From Trochalopteron elliotii (lineage: Eukaryota; Chordata; Aves; Passeriformes; Leiothrichidae), in the NCBI GenBank assembly GCA_024734555.1, contig JANPWX010000038.1:562668-626667 (forward strand): 64,000 nt of DNA, read 5' to 3'. Both the position numbers and the translations under genes were made by a program. Positions within the stretch are counted from its first letter, which is position 1. Each line of letters opens with the position of its first letter. Shown piece after piece: positions 12,768-24,905 of this stretch. A model generated the notes under the pieces. It searched no databases, had not been told where the DNA came from, and was given only the letters and a program-made list of their open reading frames with translations.

Positions 12768-15700
12768 AGTGTTGATCCTTCCTCTTTTCACAGCCTGGCT
12801 TCCCAGCTGCTGGCTTCCTTGCTTTTATTACAAAGTTCTACCATGTTAATCTGATCCTTTCTCTCTGTTACATCATCCTCTCACTTTAGCCTGGGAAGTT
12901 TGTTGTAAGTGGACTTCATTCATTTCAAATGAATTGACTGCTTTCAATTTTAACCAGACTGAAGTTGTGATTGTGTGTTGTTTATCTGTAGTATGAATGG
13001 GGGAAAACTCTTCTTGCTGGGGAGAGATCAGAGATTATTTAGCCTGAACTGTCTCCACTCCCAGGACTGAGACCTCCTTAGGTAAGCTCACTGACCTGTG
13101 GAATATACTTTTCTTTACTCCTCTGCTTTTTGTCCTCTGTCATTTTAATATTACACCCCCAACTATCTATTTCGGTTGTACACTGCTATCCTGAGATGTG
13201 TTTAATTTGCTGCTGTGAATAGGTAAAGATTTGTTTCTTTGTTCATTAAGGGCACAAGGTGACGTTTCCAACAGTTTCACTATTTGCAGCTGAGAGATTT
13301 TTATCAACACAGCTGCTTTCTATGTAGCTACAAACATTTGGAAACCTTGCACACAGCAGTCAAAGTCATTTGTAAGAGGTGCTTCATGCCCATTAACAAA
13401 GCTGTCATATATGGCTTTCCTTTAATTAAATATTGCTAGGAATTTAGTCTTGGTACAACATTTCAGACTAATATGGAAAAATCCTTTTAAACTGCATAAC
13501 AGATCAACATGCATACATGGCTCTCCCGCTGTTCTGGCTGGAAGAAGCTGAAGCACAAAAAATGTGAACATTGTTCAGCTTTTAGTGCCATTTGGGTTCC
13601 TACTGGCTTTACTAGCGGTATAATTAGATATGCCAGTTAATGTCAGCAATGGTTTATGTGAATGGTGGTTTATTTAATTTTAATTATAATGAGGGAAATC
13701 TCCAACCTCTTTCACAACAGTTTATCAATAGGGTTTTTTCATCTGTTTGAATAAACTCTTGAAAAATTAAGAGATCTGTAAAAGTTTCCCTATTCAGTAT
13801 CAAGCATTAGCAATTAAACAAATAAACAATTTTCCAGTGGAATGGTTCTCATCCTGAGAAGAATTTTACTCCATGCTGCTCACTTCCTTTGGCAGGTATG
13901 GCTGAAGATCACACATCTCTCCGGAATGCTTGCAAGTAAGTGGGATTATTTCACTTTTAGGCCTGCCTTTTTTCATTAGTACTTTAATAAGTACTTGTGG
14001 CTAGTGAGCTCTAAGTATTTTGTTTATTGTTTGGAAAAAAAAAAAGATAATGTGCTGTTTGCCAATCAGAGTGCAGCTTTGAAGACTCCATTTCTTTAAG
14101 AACACGTATCAGGCTCAGAAGAGATTTTGAGAATCAGCAAATTCTTACAAGTATCAATGATTCACTTACTGTATTTTTCTACTGTGTGGTACTCATTTCT
14201 CCTGATGCTCAATTTTACTGGCAAAGTTGTCTTTGAAACAAGCTACTACCTGAACGTACAAAATTCATCGTATTGCAAATTTGTCCAAATGGATCAGTTT
14301 ACTTCTAATGTTGGTATCTTCTGTGTGGTTTACTTTGTTATATTCACTTAAATATTTTCCTTTTTGAATTGATACATAATTTAATGACACAAAAATAGTA
14401 ACAAGCTTTCTTCTATCACCTAGAGCATTTAATTATCTTCATATCTCATCCATAGGGATGGGATTCTCTTCTCACCCCTACACTTAGGAACATCAGTCAT
14501 AGCAGTATTGCACAACATAAGCATAAGGAAAATGCAGCTCTAGAAACATTTAACTTTAAGAACAGATAATTTTGAGTACGTTATTTACTGGAGACTTGTC
14601 TGTAAAATCTGGTCCTGGCATTTTGCTTTAGGAACATTTTTGGGCCAGTGGTGCTTGACAGAAATCCCGTTTGCCAATGTATTTCCAAGTGCTGTTATAA
14701 CTAGACCGTGTAGTTCTACACCTGTCTTCCCTCAGCAAAGAAATTAGTCTTTTTAAAGGGGAGATCTCCAATGCCATGGTCAACAGATTTTATTTCTTCA
14801 TGCACTTCCCATGTGGCCTTGAGTTGTGCAGAATGAATGAATCCTGTAACACTAGGTCTTAATTCAGATTCTAAGCACTGGCTGGGGGCAAATCCAGCTC
14901 TGCAGATGTTTTCTTTTGGCAGGGTGCATATTGGCAGGAACACAACTTTGTTTATTGGAAGTGTTTCTTCCACCTCTCAGCTCTGACTCGTTTGTTTGAA
15001 GAACATTGTCCTGAGATATAAAATGTCCTTATTTTATTGCCAAATGCCTGAGCCATGGGTAGTCTTTACAACTGCTTCAAAACCCCTCATGTTTGTGTTC
15101 TTTTGGCTTGCTCTGCATCTGGATACATCAGCATCACTGTAAATTAAGGAAGAGGGAAAAAAAAGCCAAATCAAAACAAACAAAAAGCTCTTCAAAAAAC
15201 TCCAACATGCTTCAGGAAAAGAAAATGGAGCAAATGAATAAATGCTAGCTAAGCATTACTTTGTACTGGAGAGTCACAGAAATGTTAAGCAAAGAGGCCA
15301 TGAGTATATAATAAAACAGGAGTATATCTAATAGGCATAATGGCAATGTTGGTCTATTTAGCAGCTGTTACACAGCAAGGAAGCTCCAAGAAATTCACAA
15401 GAATCAAAGTAAGTGGTAACAAATTCTTTTTGAGTTTAACAATCTTGCTTATTCTCTATAATCAAATTTTATTTAGTGATGCTGAATAGCACCTGTAAAG
15501 TAGAAGACTTTTCAGCAAGAGAGGATGAATAGTACAGCTTCAAGAATGTATTGATTACTGCAGTGACAAGAGAGGTTGTGCCGGTGCAACTGTGATATGT
15601 TCATTCTCCTGAATCCAAATAATGGGATTGTGTGTTCTGCCTCTGTGAGAGGTATTTGAGCCCATGTAACATCCACTAATGGGTCTGAATCATCTTCAAA

Positions 15701-16819
15701 CATGTATGGCATAAATAAAGTTTCCCTATGCTGTACACATAGAATTAAAAGGTAGGCTAGATTAAGTGTCGTGCTCAAGGGCACAGAGGAAGACCAAATC
15801 CAGCCACTGTTCTTGTCAGCTGGTGCAGTATTTATCAGGTTGCTGATTAAGTGGAGGGTCCTACATTCTATTATTGGTGATGCTGGTCTGACAAGGAGTC
15901 CTGGTAAGGTGGCATACAAATGAACCCTGTTAATTTTTGTACCATTAGAAACCCAAGACAGAAGGAAGAAAATCAATGCTTTGTTTTATAGTAAAGAAAA
16001 AATCAATGAGGAAAGAAATGGTGTTTCCTAGGATCTCAGAAAATGTTTTGGGCTATGGGGAATAGTTAGAGAGAATTAAAACTATTTAATACAAGTTGCC
16101 AGTGTCCCTTCAGAGAACGATCGTCTAGAGCTATCACTTTGTAATAAAAACATGAGTAAAATCCACAAGTTCAAAGTTAGGAAAAGGAAGTAATACCAAG
16201 AAGAGACTTCTGGATTTTTTTTTATTTTAAATTAAACTGGCAGCCAGCTTTATTGAATCTATGAAAACTGAAGAAAATGTGTTAGTAAATAAAATTTTAA
16301 AACAAACATGTGGCAAATGAGAAGCTACATGTAATCCCAAAATCCACAAGACAAGTTTACCTAAGAGAACTGTCAGAGGTCAATTTCTAGACCTCTGGGT
16401 TTCTTTTCTGTCTCTTACAGTAGCATATAAAGGATTGCTAGGAGAAAAATGTAAAAACAGGCCAAAAAATGGAATAAAGTTTTCATGGTGTTGACTCTTG
16501 CTCTTGGCAGTCTGCAGTTTAGAGACACTCTGAACCAGAGGTTGCATCAGGATCGTCCTATTTATAGTCTCTGACATTACTTTCATAATTTTAACTGTTC
16601 TTTAAAGACAGTACTCTGATTGAAAACAAATGAACAAGCAAAAAAAAAACCAAACCAAACAGAAAACCACTATTCAAGTATGTATAATATTTAACAATAG
16701 TGGGGTTGATTTGTTTTAAACATGTTAACTTTTCATTGAGTACCCCTACTCTCTATAGCACAACAAATGCTGAAAAATTGTTCTCCTAAGTCCTTCCTCG
16801 CTTAGTTTCGCAGTTCACA
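12768..16819. other. Gene-free upstream DNA
   Basis: AT-rich non-coding sequence. The stretch 13600-13700 is dense in TAAT/ATTA homeodomain-type cores and has the look of a conserved non-coding element, but this cannot be shown without alignment. No exon, RNA gene or clear transposon was recognised. A minus-strand open frame at 15512-15976 (154 codons) resembles nothing I know. Confidence 0.5.
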
Positions 16820-17580
16820 GCTTCACAGAATCACAGAATAAGCTGAGCTGAAATGACCCACAAAGATCATTGAAGTCCAACTCCTGGCCCTGCACCCTAA
16901 TAATCACATCGTGTGCCTGAGTGTGTTGTCCAAACTCTTCTTGAACTCTCTCAGGATGGTGCTGTGACCACTTCCCTGGGGAGCCCGTTCCAGTGCCCAA
17001 CCACCCTCTGGGAGAAGAACCTTTTCTAATATTCGACCTAAATCTCCCCTAACAAAACTTCAGGCCCTTCCCTCAGGTCCTGTCACTGGTCACCCGCCCT
17101 TCCTCTTCCTCTCATGAGGAAGTGGTAACTGCAATCAGGTCTATCCTCAGTCTACTCTTCTCCAGGCTGAACAGACCAAGTGACCTCAGCTGCTCCTCAC
17201 ACGGCTTCCCCTCAAGGTCCTTCACCATCTTTGCTGCCCTCCTTTGGATGCTCTCTAATATTTTAATGTCTTTGTGGCACCCAAACCTGCCCCCAGAACT
17301 CGAGGTGAGGCCTCCCCAGTGCAGAGCAGAGCAGGACAATCCCCTTCCTTGCCCAGCTGTGATGCTGTGCCTGATGCCCCACAGGACAGGGTTGTCCCTC
17401 CTGGCTGCCAGAGCACTGCTGCCTCATGGTCAGCTTGCCATCGACCAGGACCTCCAGGTTGTTTTCCATTGCACTGCTTTCCAGCATCTCATTCCCCAGT
17501 CTGTCTGTACATTCATCCAGGGTTATCCCATGCCAGGTGCAGAATCCACACTTACTCTTAATAAACATGGTCACTGATTG
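16820..17580 (-). mobile_element. CR1 LINE fragment: end of reverse transcriptase ORF plus 3'UTR, decayed
   Basis: Read on the minus strand, the element starts near 17580 and ends at 16820 with the CR1 terminal octamer-type repeats (attctgtgat). Two adjacent minus-strand frames encode the C-terminal part of the CR1 ORF2 protein. The upstream part includes LESS..N.LEVLVDGKL and [17 protein letters not shown]. The downstream part includes [19 protein letters not shown] and [12 protein letters not shown]. The join between the two frames falls near 17270-17290, so the ORF is frameshifted. The endonuclease and the catalytic core of the reverse transcriptase are absent through 5' truncation. The copy is therefore dead. 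Confidence 0.93.
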
Positions 17581-20500
17581 CCCAGCCCTGTGATTTGTCT
17601 AGGGTATCCAACAGATTTCTGTTGTCTCTTGCTCCTTGTGCCCAAAAGTAATTTTTCGGTTTAACAGTTGTGGCCTTTGATATTTATTTTATCTGAAATA
17701 TAAATCATTCAATAACTCTAAAAATAATTTTGCTCTTATGTTTATCTTCATAGGTACTTTTTGGACCACAAAGGCATTTGGTGTATGAATTTATGCTGTG
17801 TCATAATGATAGTCTCTGTTTTCTCTGTCTTCCTTACAGTTCCTAATATTTATCTTCTTTTCTTTTTGACTGCCAGTGAGCTTTGTAGAGTAGATTTTGA
17901 ATACCTACCAAGAGTGCCTAGAGAGTCATTCTTAAGTGGTAATATACCCCAAGTTGAGTCCGTTTGCCCTTTGTTTTTATGTAGCTTGTCACATTATATG
18001 AATTTTGACACATGCAGGTAACCAAGGGCAACCACCAAACCAGGGCTGAAATGGCAGAGAGGAGATTTATCTGGTTACTTCACTAACAATGCTGGGCAGC
18101 ACACACACACAGGGACACAGGCTCTGCTTGGCTTAGCTCATCCCACAGGGGCAGCGGATTCACTGCCTGCCTCACTGGAACAAAAGGCTTTGGGCATGTC
18201 TGACAGTGTGTTGCATGTTCTCTTCATAGGAATTCTTCCTCTAAAACCAGGCAACACTAGGCATAATAAATGGAGTTTTCCCATACTGACATTTTTAGCA
18301 TTCCCAGCTGCAAGGTCATTTTGAATGAAAGTATTCTGTCCTCCCTGACAAATCTTTCAGTTTTCATCCTTTTCTCCCAGCACAATGATTGACATTACTA
18401 TGTAGCTGAATGCTGTAAACCTGTCTGAGACAATCTTAATATCATTGATCATGGGAAATATGAAAAGACCATATATTGAAGAAAATTGTAGGTGAAGTAC
18501 TTCATTCTTCCAGAAAATGCACTGAAACCAGAAGTCTCCCACCACTCTGAACATAAGATTGACTTCAGAGGAACTAGGTACTTTTGGGGAAAAATGTTCA
18601 GAACATGTAGAGTAACTCTCGGACCATTTCACTGATCTTCTGAAGGAGATGAGGATGCACAACTCCTGGACAATGCATTAAAAACTTGCAAAACCAGCTG
18701 TTGTGTGCTAGATTAAAACTCCAGTTGGGTATTTTCCCTCTGAAAGCAGACAGCAGTTAGGAACAAGGGGAGAGTAGAGCCAGCACACTTTATAGTTGTG
18801 TATCTGTCTAAGTGAGTTTGTTTCCTGAACCCATTTCCATCAGCAAGATCTTTTGACAATCAATTTCACTGTTCACTATGGAAGGCCAAATATGTGTTAA
18901 TTTGCTTCCTTCTAGTTCTGATGTTATGACAAAATTGAATCATCATTCTATATTCACCTTCTTTATGTCTCTCCTGACTATCATATTTTCACAGAGTCAT
19001 GTCTTTTGTAAGTTGAGGAGTCTTGGTAAGTACAGCATCTCCTTGTTGGTTGAGCAGATGGCTCCTGCCTGTCACGTTTCTCTGTTCCTTTTCTCAGTCA
19101 ACCATATTTATTAGGAGATGATGGGAATCAAAACTGCATGTATGACAGTTCTCTATACTTATCAGGAGGATGCCTAACATCCTAGTCCCTGTTTGATTAG
19201 CATCAATCTGATATTGCCTTAGATCTATCGATTATAACTCTAAAATCTCTTTCCTGAGTGGTAGCAGGTGCTTTACAGCTCATCATTAGGGACTTTCTGG
19301 ATTTTTTTCCCCTCATTACCTTCCTTTACTAAAACAGAATTTATTCTGGGTTTTTTATTGGTAATCTTTTTTATTATAAGACATCCTCTGCAATGGTTTT
19401 CAATCAACTTCTCTTTTTACCCTTCACACCGTTTTCTTCATATCCAACCACTTTCTAGATCACTTTTGAATGGACTAGAGTGACGATACCCCAGCATCTA
19501 TTTCTTTTGATTTTGAAAACTAATGCTTTATTCATGCCTTTTTTTTTTTTGTCCTATGCTTTAGTCCATTATTACTTCATGAGAATGCCTTCTTTTTACC
19601 CATGTCAGTTAAAGTCTTTTGGAAAAGACTTTTAAAGCCTTCACCCTTCCAGATCAGTGTCATTAGCTGGATCATATTAATCTACACCCTTCTCAGTTTC
19701 CTCAAACAATGCCAACAGATTTGTGAGGCATAAATATCCTGCTTGACTCTCCCATAGTGTATTATTTTTGTTATATGCCTACTAGTTTTATTCTTCAGTA
19801 TTGGTATAGCCAGTAAATTATTCAGATTTTCTTCTAGAGATTTTCACATCATGTCGGGCTTTTCTGGTAAGTGATATCTCTGGGACTCTATGAAATCCTT
19901 AGAGTTAGCATTACAATCTTCTGATATGAAGGCTGATCTGAGAAACTGCACATTGCTGTTAAAGTTCAGTATTAAGCTAAAGCTCTTGGCTGAGTCCTGA
20001 CAAACGCTTCCTGTACTTTAAATCAACTTTGTTCTGAAACAAAAATTTGTTTGAGATGCAACCTCTGATATGCCCCTGTAAAAAAAAGGTATTATTTCAG
20101 AGTGAACAGACACAAAAAAATTAAATTAGCTTCTCTATTATGGCCTCATTTCCTCTGAGAGCTTCTGATGTAGTTTGTCTCATAAAGATGCCTAGGCTTC
20201 TATTTCCACTGCAAAATTAAAATACATTATTTCCAGTAAGAGGAATCAAGAAATAGAATATACTGGGGGGTTACCCTGTTATGGTCAGTACCAAGAACAT
20301 ACATGCACTCTTGTGTTGTACTCACATTTAGGACACTGTGCAGGAGAAGGATGTATGGCATAAAATGGGAAAGATGGGAAGTTTCATTCTATTCTTACTT
20401 TATACATGCACAAGAGCAAATCTGGTGAAGCAGTTGAATAAAATCAGTATTGCAGCTAAGTCCAGACACTCAGAGAAGAACACTCAGTGAAGGAGAAAAA

Positions 20501-23500
20501 GTCTATCTTGAGCAAGAAGCTGAGGAAATTCTTTTCTGCCACAAATGAAAGCCTTGCAATAGAGTTCTGCACTCTGCCGGATGAAGACTTTTTAATGAGA
20601 TATTTTGTCAAACGGTTCTGATTGATTGAGTCAGACTGAATACAGCCATGGAATTGTAGCTGCTTCACTGGGATTTTCATTAGAAGGTATTTGGGTGGCA
20701 CTAAAATAACTTTCACTCAGGGGTTGTGGCAATTGCACAGGATGCAGGAAATCTTCATGTTTATCCTTTGCCATCTATACAAGTTGCAAGCGAGACAGTC
20801 CCACTGGGTGGACTTTGATTCATGTACTTCTCTCTCCACACTTAAGTAAATAATCCTTGATGGGGAGAGAGAATGTTGGTATCTATAAATCATAGATGTG
20901 GGTCTGGACAATATGAAAATGCAGCACTGAGAGTGTTACTGAATTGTGGCTTTTGAGAATGAAAACCAGATATTCTGGAATGCTATGTAGCTCTTCACCA
21001 TCAAACAAAATTTAATACGAATTATTTAATTTGATCACAATCCAAGTTCCTACTTCTTAAAAAGAATTGAAAATCACTTTACTTTTTATACATCAGCGAT
21101 CCAGAAACACCACAGAAATTCTTCTCAGATGTATTCTCCCTCCTGAACACATCCTTCCATATTCTGCCTTTCATGGTGTGATGGTCTCAAAGAAACTTTA
21201 AATGGAGACAATAAACCAGAAGACTGGGCTAGTTCATTAAACTTTCTAACCATATTTTTATCTGAATTTACCTACCTGTCAAAAACAAAGGATTTTGCAA
21301 ACAGAGTGTGATGATGTTCCAGCCCAACCCTCCCAGTTAAACCTGCCCTCTGGTCCTCTGCTGTTGTCTTGCTTCCCTGCCTTTCTCTCAGGCAGACCAT
21401 TTGCTGCATGCCAGAGCAATTCTACAGGCTGAGTTGAGACATCTTTTATTTTCTTGTCCAGCGAGGCTTTATTGTGCAGGGTGGGAAAAGATCAGAGGAA
21501 GGCAGAGGATTTTTTGTTTCAATTTTTGTGGGGCTTGTGGGATTTGGTTTAGTTTTAATGCTTAAAATATACAATTCTGGGATGACATTTTCAGGTCTAT
21601 TTTCCAAATTCCTCTTAGATGACTAGAGGTAAAATAATTTATTAGTTCTTTATTCTAGTTCTATTCTGAGTACAAAAAAATCCAAGTTGTGATGCTCCAG
21701 CTTTGCCTGTATTACCACTTCTTTCCCACCCTGATGCAGTATCAATGAAACCGACAAAATATGGCATGGATCTGTGCTGAGAGAGTTGACCTGAGGCTTG
21801 TCATCAGGTTCCTGCAGACTTGATATAATTGACTATTTGTCTTTGACAGCCCTTTCCAGAAATTACTCCTGGGGACTGAGGGTTCCCCACACCAGCACAA
21901 CACTCAATTTCTCCCCACTAAGTAAGAATTTAACGGATAATCTGAAGCAAGTTTCTTCCCAAAACACCTAGTGAAACCCCTTTTTAAGATGAAGAAGGAC
22001 TGGGGGACCCAAGTGCTACAGATCAACAAATACATACCAAAACATTTCTAACAATTCAAGAGCCCTTGATTGTGCAGATGCCCACTAGCATGTGAAAAGA
22101 GTAACACCTATCCTAATAAGAACAAGGGCAAAAAGTTATTCATTAATTTGAACCCAACTTCCTGGCAAATTAATCTTTGTCAGGTACATATCAAAACAGA
22201 ATAACTTTCTCTCAAACAATCTGAGCACTGCAGCACAAAAAAACCCCAGAGAAATTAAACTACAGATGTGATCTGTGCAATGCAGACTCTAAAAAGCAAT
22301 GTAAACACCAAGCTTGGAAACCAAACATATGAACTAAGGCAGCAAAGGAAGCTGTGAATGTTTCCACACTAAATCTTGCCTCTATCAAAAGCCTGAGTCA
22401 ACATATCAAAGAAATCCCATTAGTACCAAAGGAAGAGCCTAGATACAGATCCAGTGAACTACTACTGGATTTTTTGCCTCTGCTTCAGGGATTTTTTTCC
22501 ATCTACGAATCACTGTGGATTTGTTTAACAGCAGGAACAGTTTGTTTAAAACCTCAGGTGTTCTTGATATTTTCTTTTTCCAAAATCAGTTATAACCTCT
22601 ATCTTTCTCAAGAAAATTTAATCCCAACTGAAAAAAAAAGCACAGGAGATAGAAGAAGGTTACTTTTCTCCTGTTTATCTCATTCCATTCTGTTTAATCA
22701 AAAAAGCAGAAAAGTTCTGGGAGCCTGCTCTTATGTTTACTTCTTACTTAAGGCTTAGGTTGAAAAAAAAATTGTTTTAAAATAAACTCAGGCAAAAACT
22801 TTCGAGGAGAGTTGAGAGTTTGTGCCATAATCAACAACCTCACTTCTGTTTAAAGCACAAAAGTGTTTTTCACCAGGCTTTCAGCCAAAGATAGCTAGCT
22901 CTTATTAATAACATATTCGTACTCTGGGAGAAATCCAGCCTAAGGGTCTGAGCTATAGAGGCACCGGTCACCTGCAGCTCTCATCAACTTCAATGGGAAG
23001 TAGATGTCTCTGTAGATCAGAATTTACTGGAACAGAATTTCAGCCTCAGGATAAAATGAGACTTTTTAAAGAAATTTAATTTACAGAAAGAAATATGACT
23101 GCTTGGGGTGGTTGCAAGCTGCTATGTAAGGATCTCTCCAAAGGCCCAAGCTAGAGTTTGATGGAGTAGTGGCAAGGGCATCTCCTTCTGTGGCTTCAGC
23201 TCATATTGATTGCTACTCTCCTTAATTTAAAAAAAAAAAAACAACCCACCAACCAACCAACTAAACCCCAAAATGAAACACCCTCACAACTGGAAGTGAT
23301 TGATTCCAAAAGATACAGGAGGAAAATGAAAACTCCAATGGACTGTCAGACATAATACGAATAGTACAACAGCTTTAGCACTGAGGAGTAGCCTAGGCTC
23401 CTTGCTTCTTGAATGATCTTTATGTAGCAGTTACCAGTGTAAAGCAAAAATTACTTTTTTGAATGAAATATATAGAATTTGTTCCAATACTAAAAGAAAA

Positions 23501-24104
23501 TTGTATTTGTGCACATAAACACCTGTTCTTGAATCTATTAGGGAAAAGGAATTTAAGAGGACCCTTGTAAGAAAAGAAAGGCAAAAGATGAAGTGAAGCA
23601 AAAGGAACCTAAGTGTCAGAAATCAAACAGCTAGCAAAACTAAGCTCATTTCAATGTCAACACCTAGATTACTTTCTCATCAGATAGCTATTTTGGGGAC
23701 AATGATGATGGGGGCTCAACGGTGGTTAGGAACCTATTTAAAAAACAAGGCAGTGCTTACAGGACGTGCTAAGGACTAAATTTTCAGAAGTCCTGGACAT
23801 TCGTTTCTCCTGTAAAACTAATTGCCACATTACTTCTGATTTCTCAAGAGGGTATTGACATATTGTTTTCCACTATTTATATCTTGAGTGTTTTTTCCAT
23901 CATATGCCAAGTTAGACACCTTGACTACTTGCAAAATGAGCATATGATATCAATTAAGCTATTATTAAGCAAAAATGTTTTGAAAATATTTTTTACATGG
24001 AGTTTTGAGACTGTTTTCAAAGATAGGAATGGCAAACTTATTTTTAGCCAATAGTGAAATAAAAGAAAACTGTGATATTTGATTGTTTTCTTTTCTTTCA
24101 GACA
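17581..24104. other. Gene-free upstream DNA
   Basis: Non-coding, AT-rich. It contains a short CA run near 18100, a T-run near 19540 and an A-run followed by CCAA units at 23228-23261. Open frames up to 134 codons (22354-22758) have no recognisable domain. No RNA gene seen. Confidence 0.55.
23228..23261. repeat. Poly-A run followed by (CCAA)n
   Basis: About 14 A residues are followed by a short bridge and three to four CCAA units. Simple-sequence DNA. Confidence 0.8.
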
Positions 24105-24190
24105 GATGGACCTGCTCACAGCAGGGATGTTGGAATTAGATGATCTTTAAGGTCCCTTCCAACCCAGGGCATTCTGTGATTCCATGATTC
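24105..24190 (+). mobile_element. CR1 LINE terminal fragment (about 85 bp)
   Basis: Only the last part of a CR1 3'UTR remains. It includes the block that reads gatgatctttaaggtccctt and the ending attctgtgattccatgattc. This is strong 5' truncation and too short to hold any coding sequence. Confidence 0.85.
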
Positions 24191-24831
24191 TTCAGAGCAG
24201 GCTGCTGCCCAGTGGTCTGAATGAGGATCTTTGACAATCAGGCTTCTTGTTTTTGTAGCTATTTGCTTGGCCTGTCAAAAGTCCTAGCTAGCCAAATCCT
24301 TCCTGGGTCCTGAAGGTACCAGATGCATTGATCTTCCTTTTCTCCTGTTACGGCTGCTGCTGATCTTAAGCAGAAGCTGAGGTAAAGCTTTCCATGGAAT
24401 TACTGCATTGCGTCAGCAGCCTGAATCTGCTTTAGAAATCAGTAGTTGTGTTAAATCCACATTAATTTTAATAATGGGGAAGGAAGGATGCATTTTGAAA
24501 GCCTTTAAAGGCTCGCAGTTTAACACTGTGAGGATTATCAAGTCAGGGACGATGGTTGATTTAGGTAAACCAGTTCATGGCTGATTTAATATCCTTATAT
24601 TTCTCCAATAACCATTTTACCCCTAGAGGAAGATTCAACTATTTTTTTTTTTTAGCCAGACTTTTTTGTCAGTTCTTGGTCTGTGGCTTCTGCTCTAAAA
24701 CCGAGTTGAAGAACAAGCAGTGCCAAAGTATGGACTGACAGATTAGAGCACAAGGCCTATTCACAAGAAAATTTATTTGGCTTGTGCTTCCAGAATACTT
24801 TCTGATTAGGGTTAGAATTATTAGAAGAAAA
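24191..24831. other. Gene-free DNA between two CR1 scraps
   Basis: Non-coding. Contains a T-run near 24643-24653. No other feature seen. Confidence 0.55.
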
Positions 24832-24905
24832 CACATAGAATCACAGTATTACTAAGTCTGGAAAAGACCTCTAGGATCCCATGTTGAATCCAATCTGTCT
24901 CTAAA
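24832..24905 (-). mobile_element. CR1 LINE terminal fragment, minus orientation
   Basis: On the + strand the segment starts with the reverse complement of the CR1 ending (catagaatcacagtatta) and continues with the block that includes ggaaaagacctctaggatc. Similarity fades after about 24905. It may extend further as a highly diverged copy. Confidence 0.75.

Noticed and set aside
12655..12849. Open frame rich in phenylalanine
   Set aside because: Translation of the poly-T tract.
15512..15976. 154-codon minus-strand open frame
   Set aside because: No recognisable domain, no splice-flanked structure and no promoter. Length is within chance expectation for 64 kb.
17122..17577. 151-codon plus-strand open frame
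   Set aside because: Antisense shadow of the CR1 reverse-transcriptase remnant on the minus strand.
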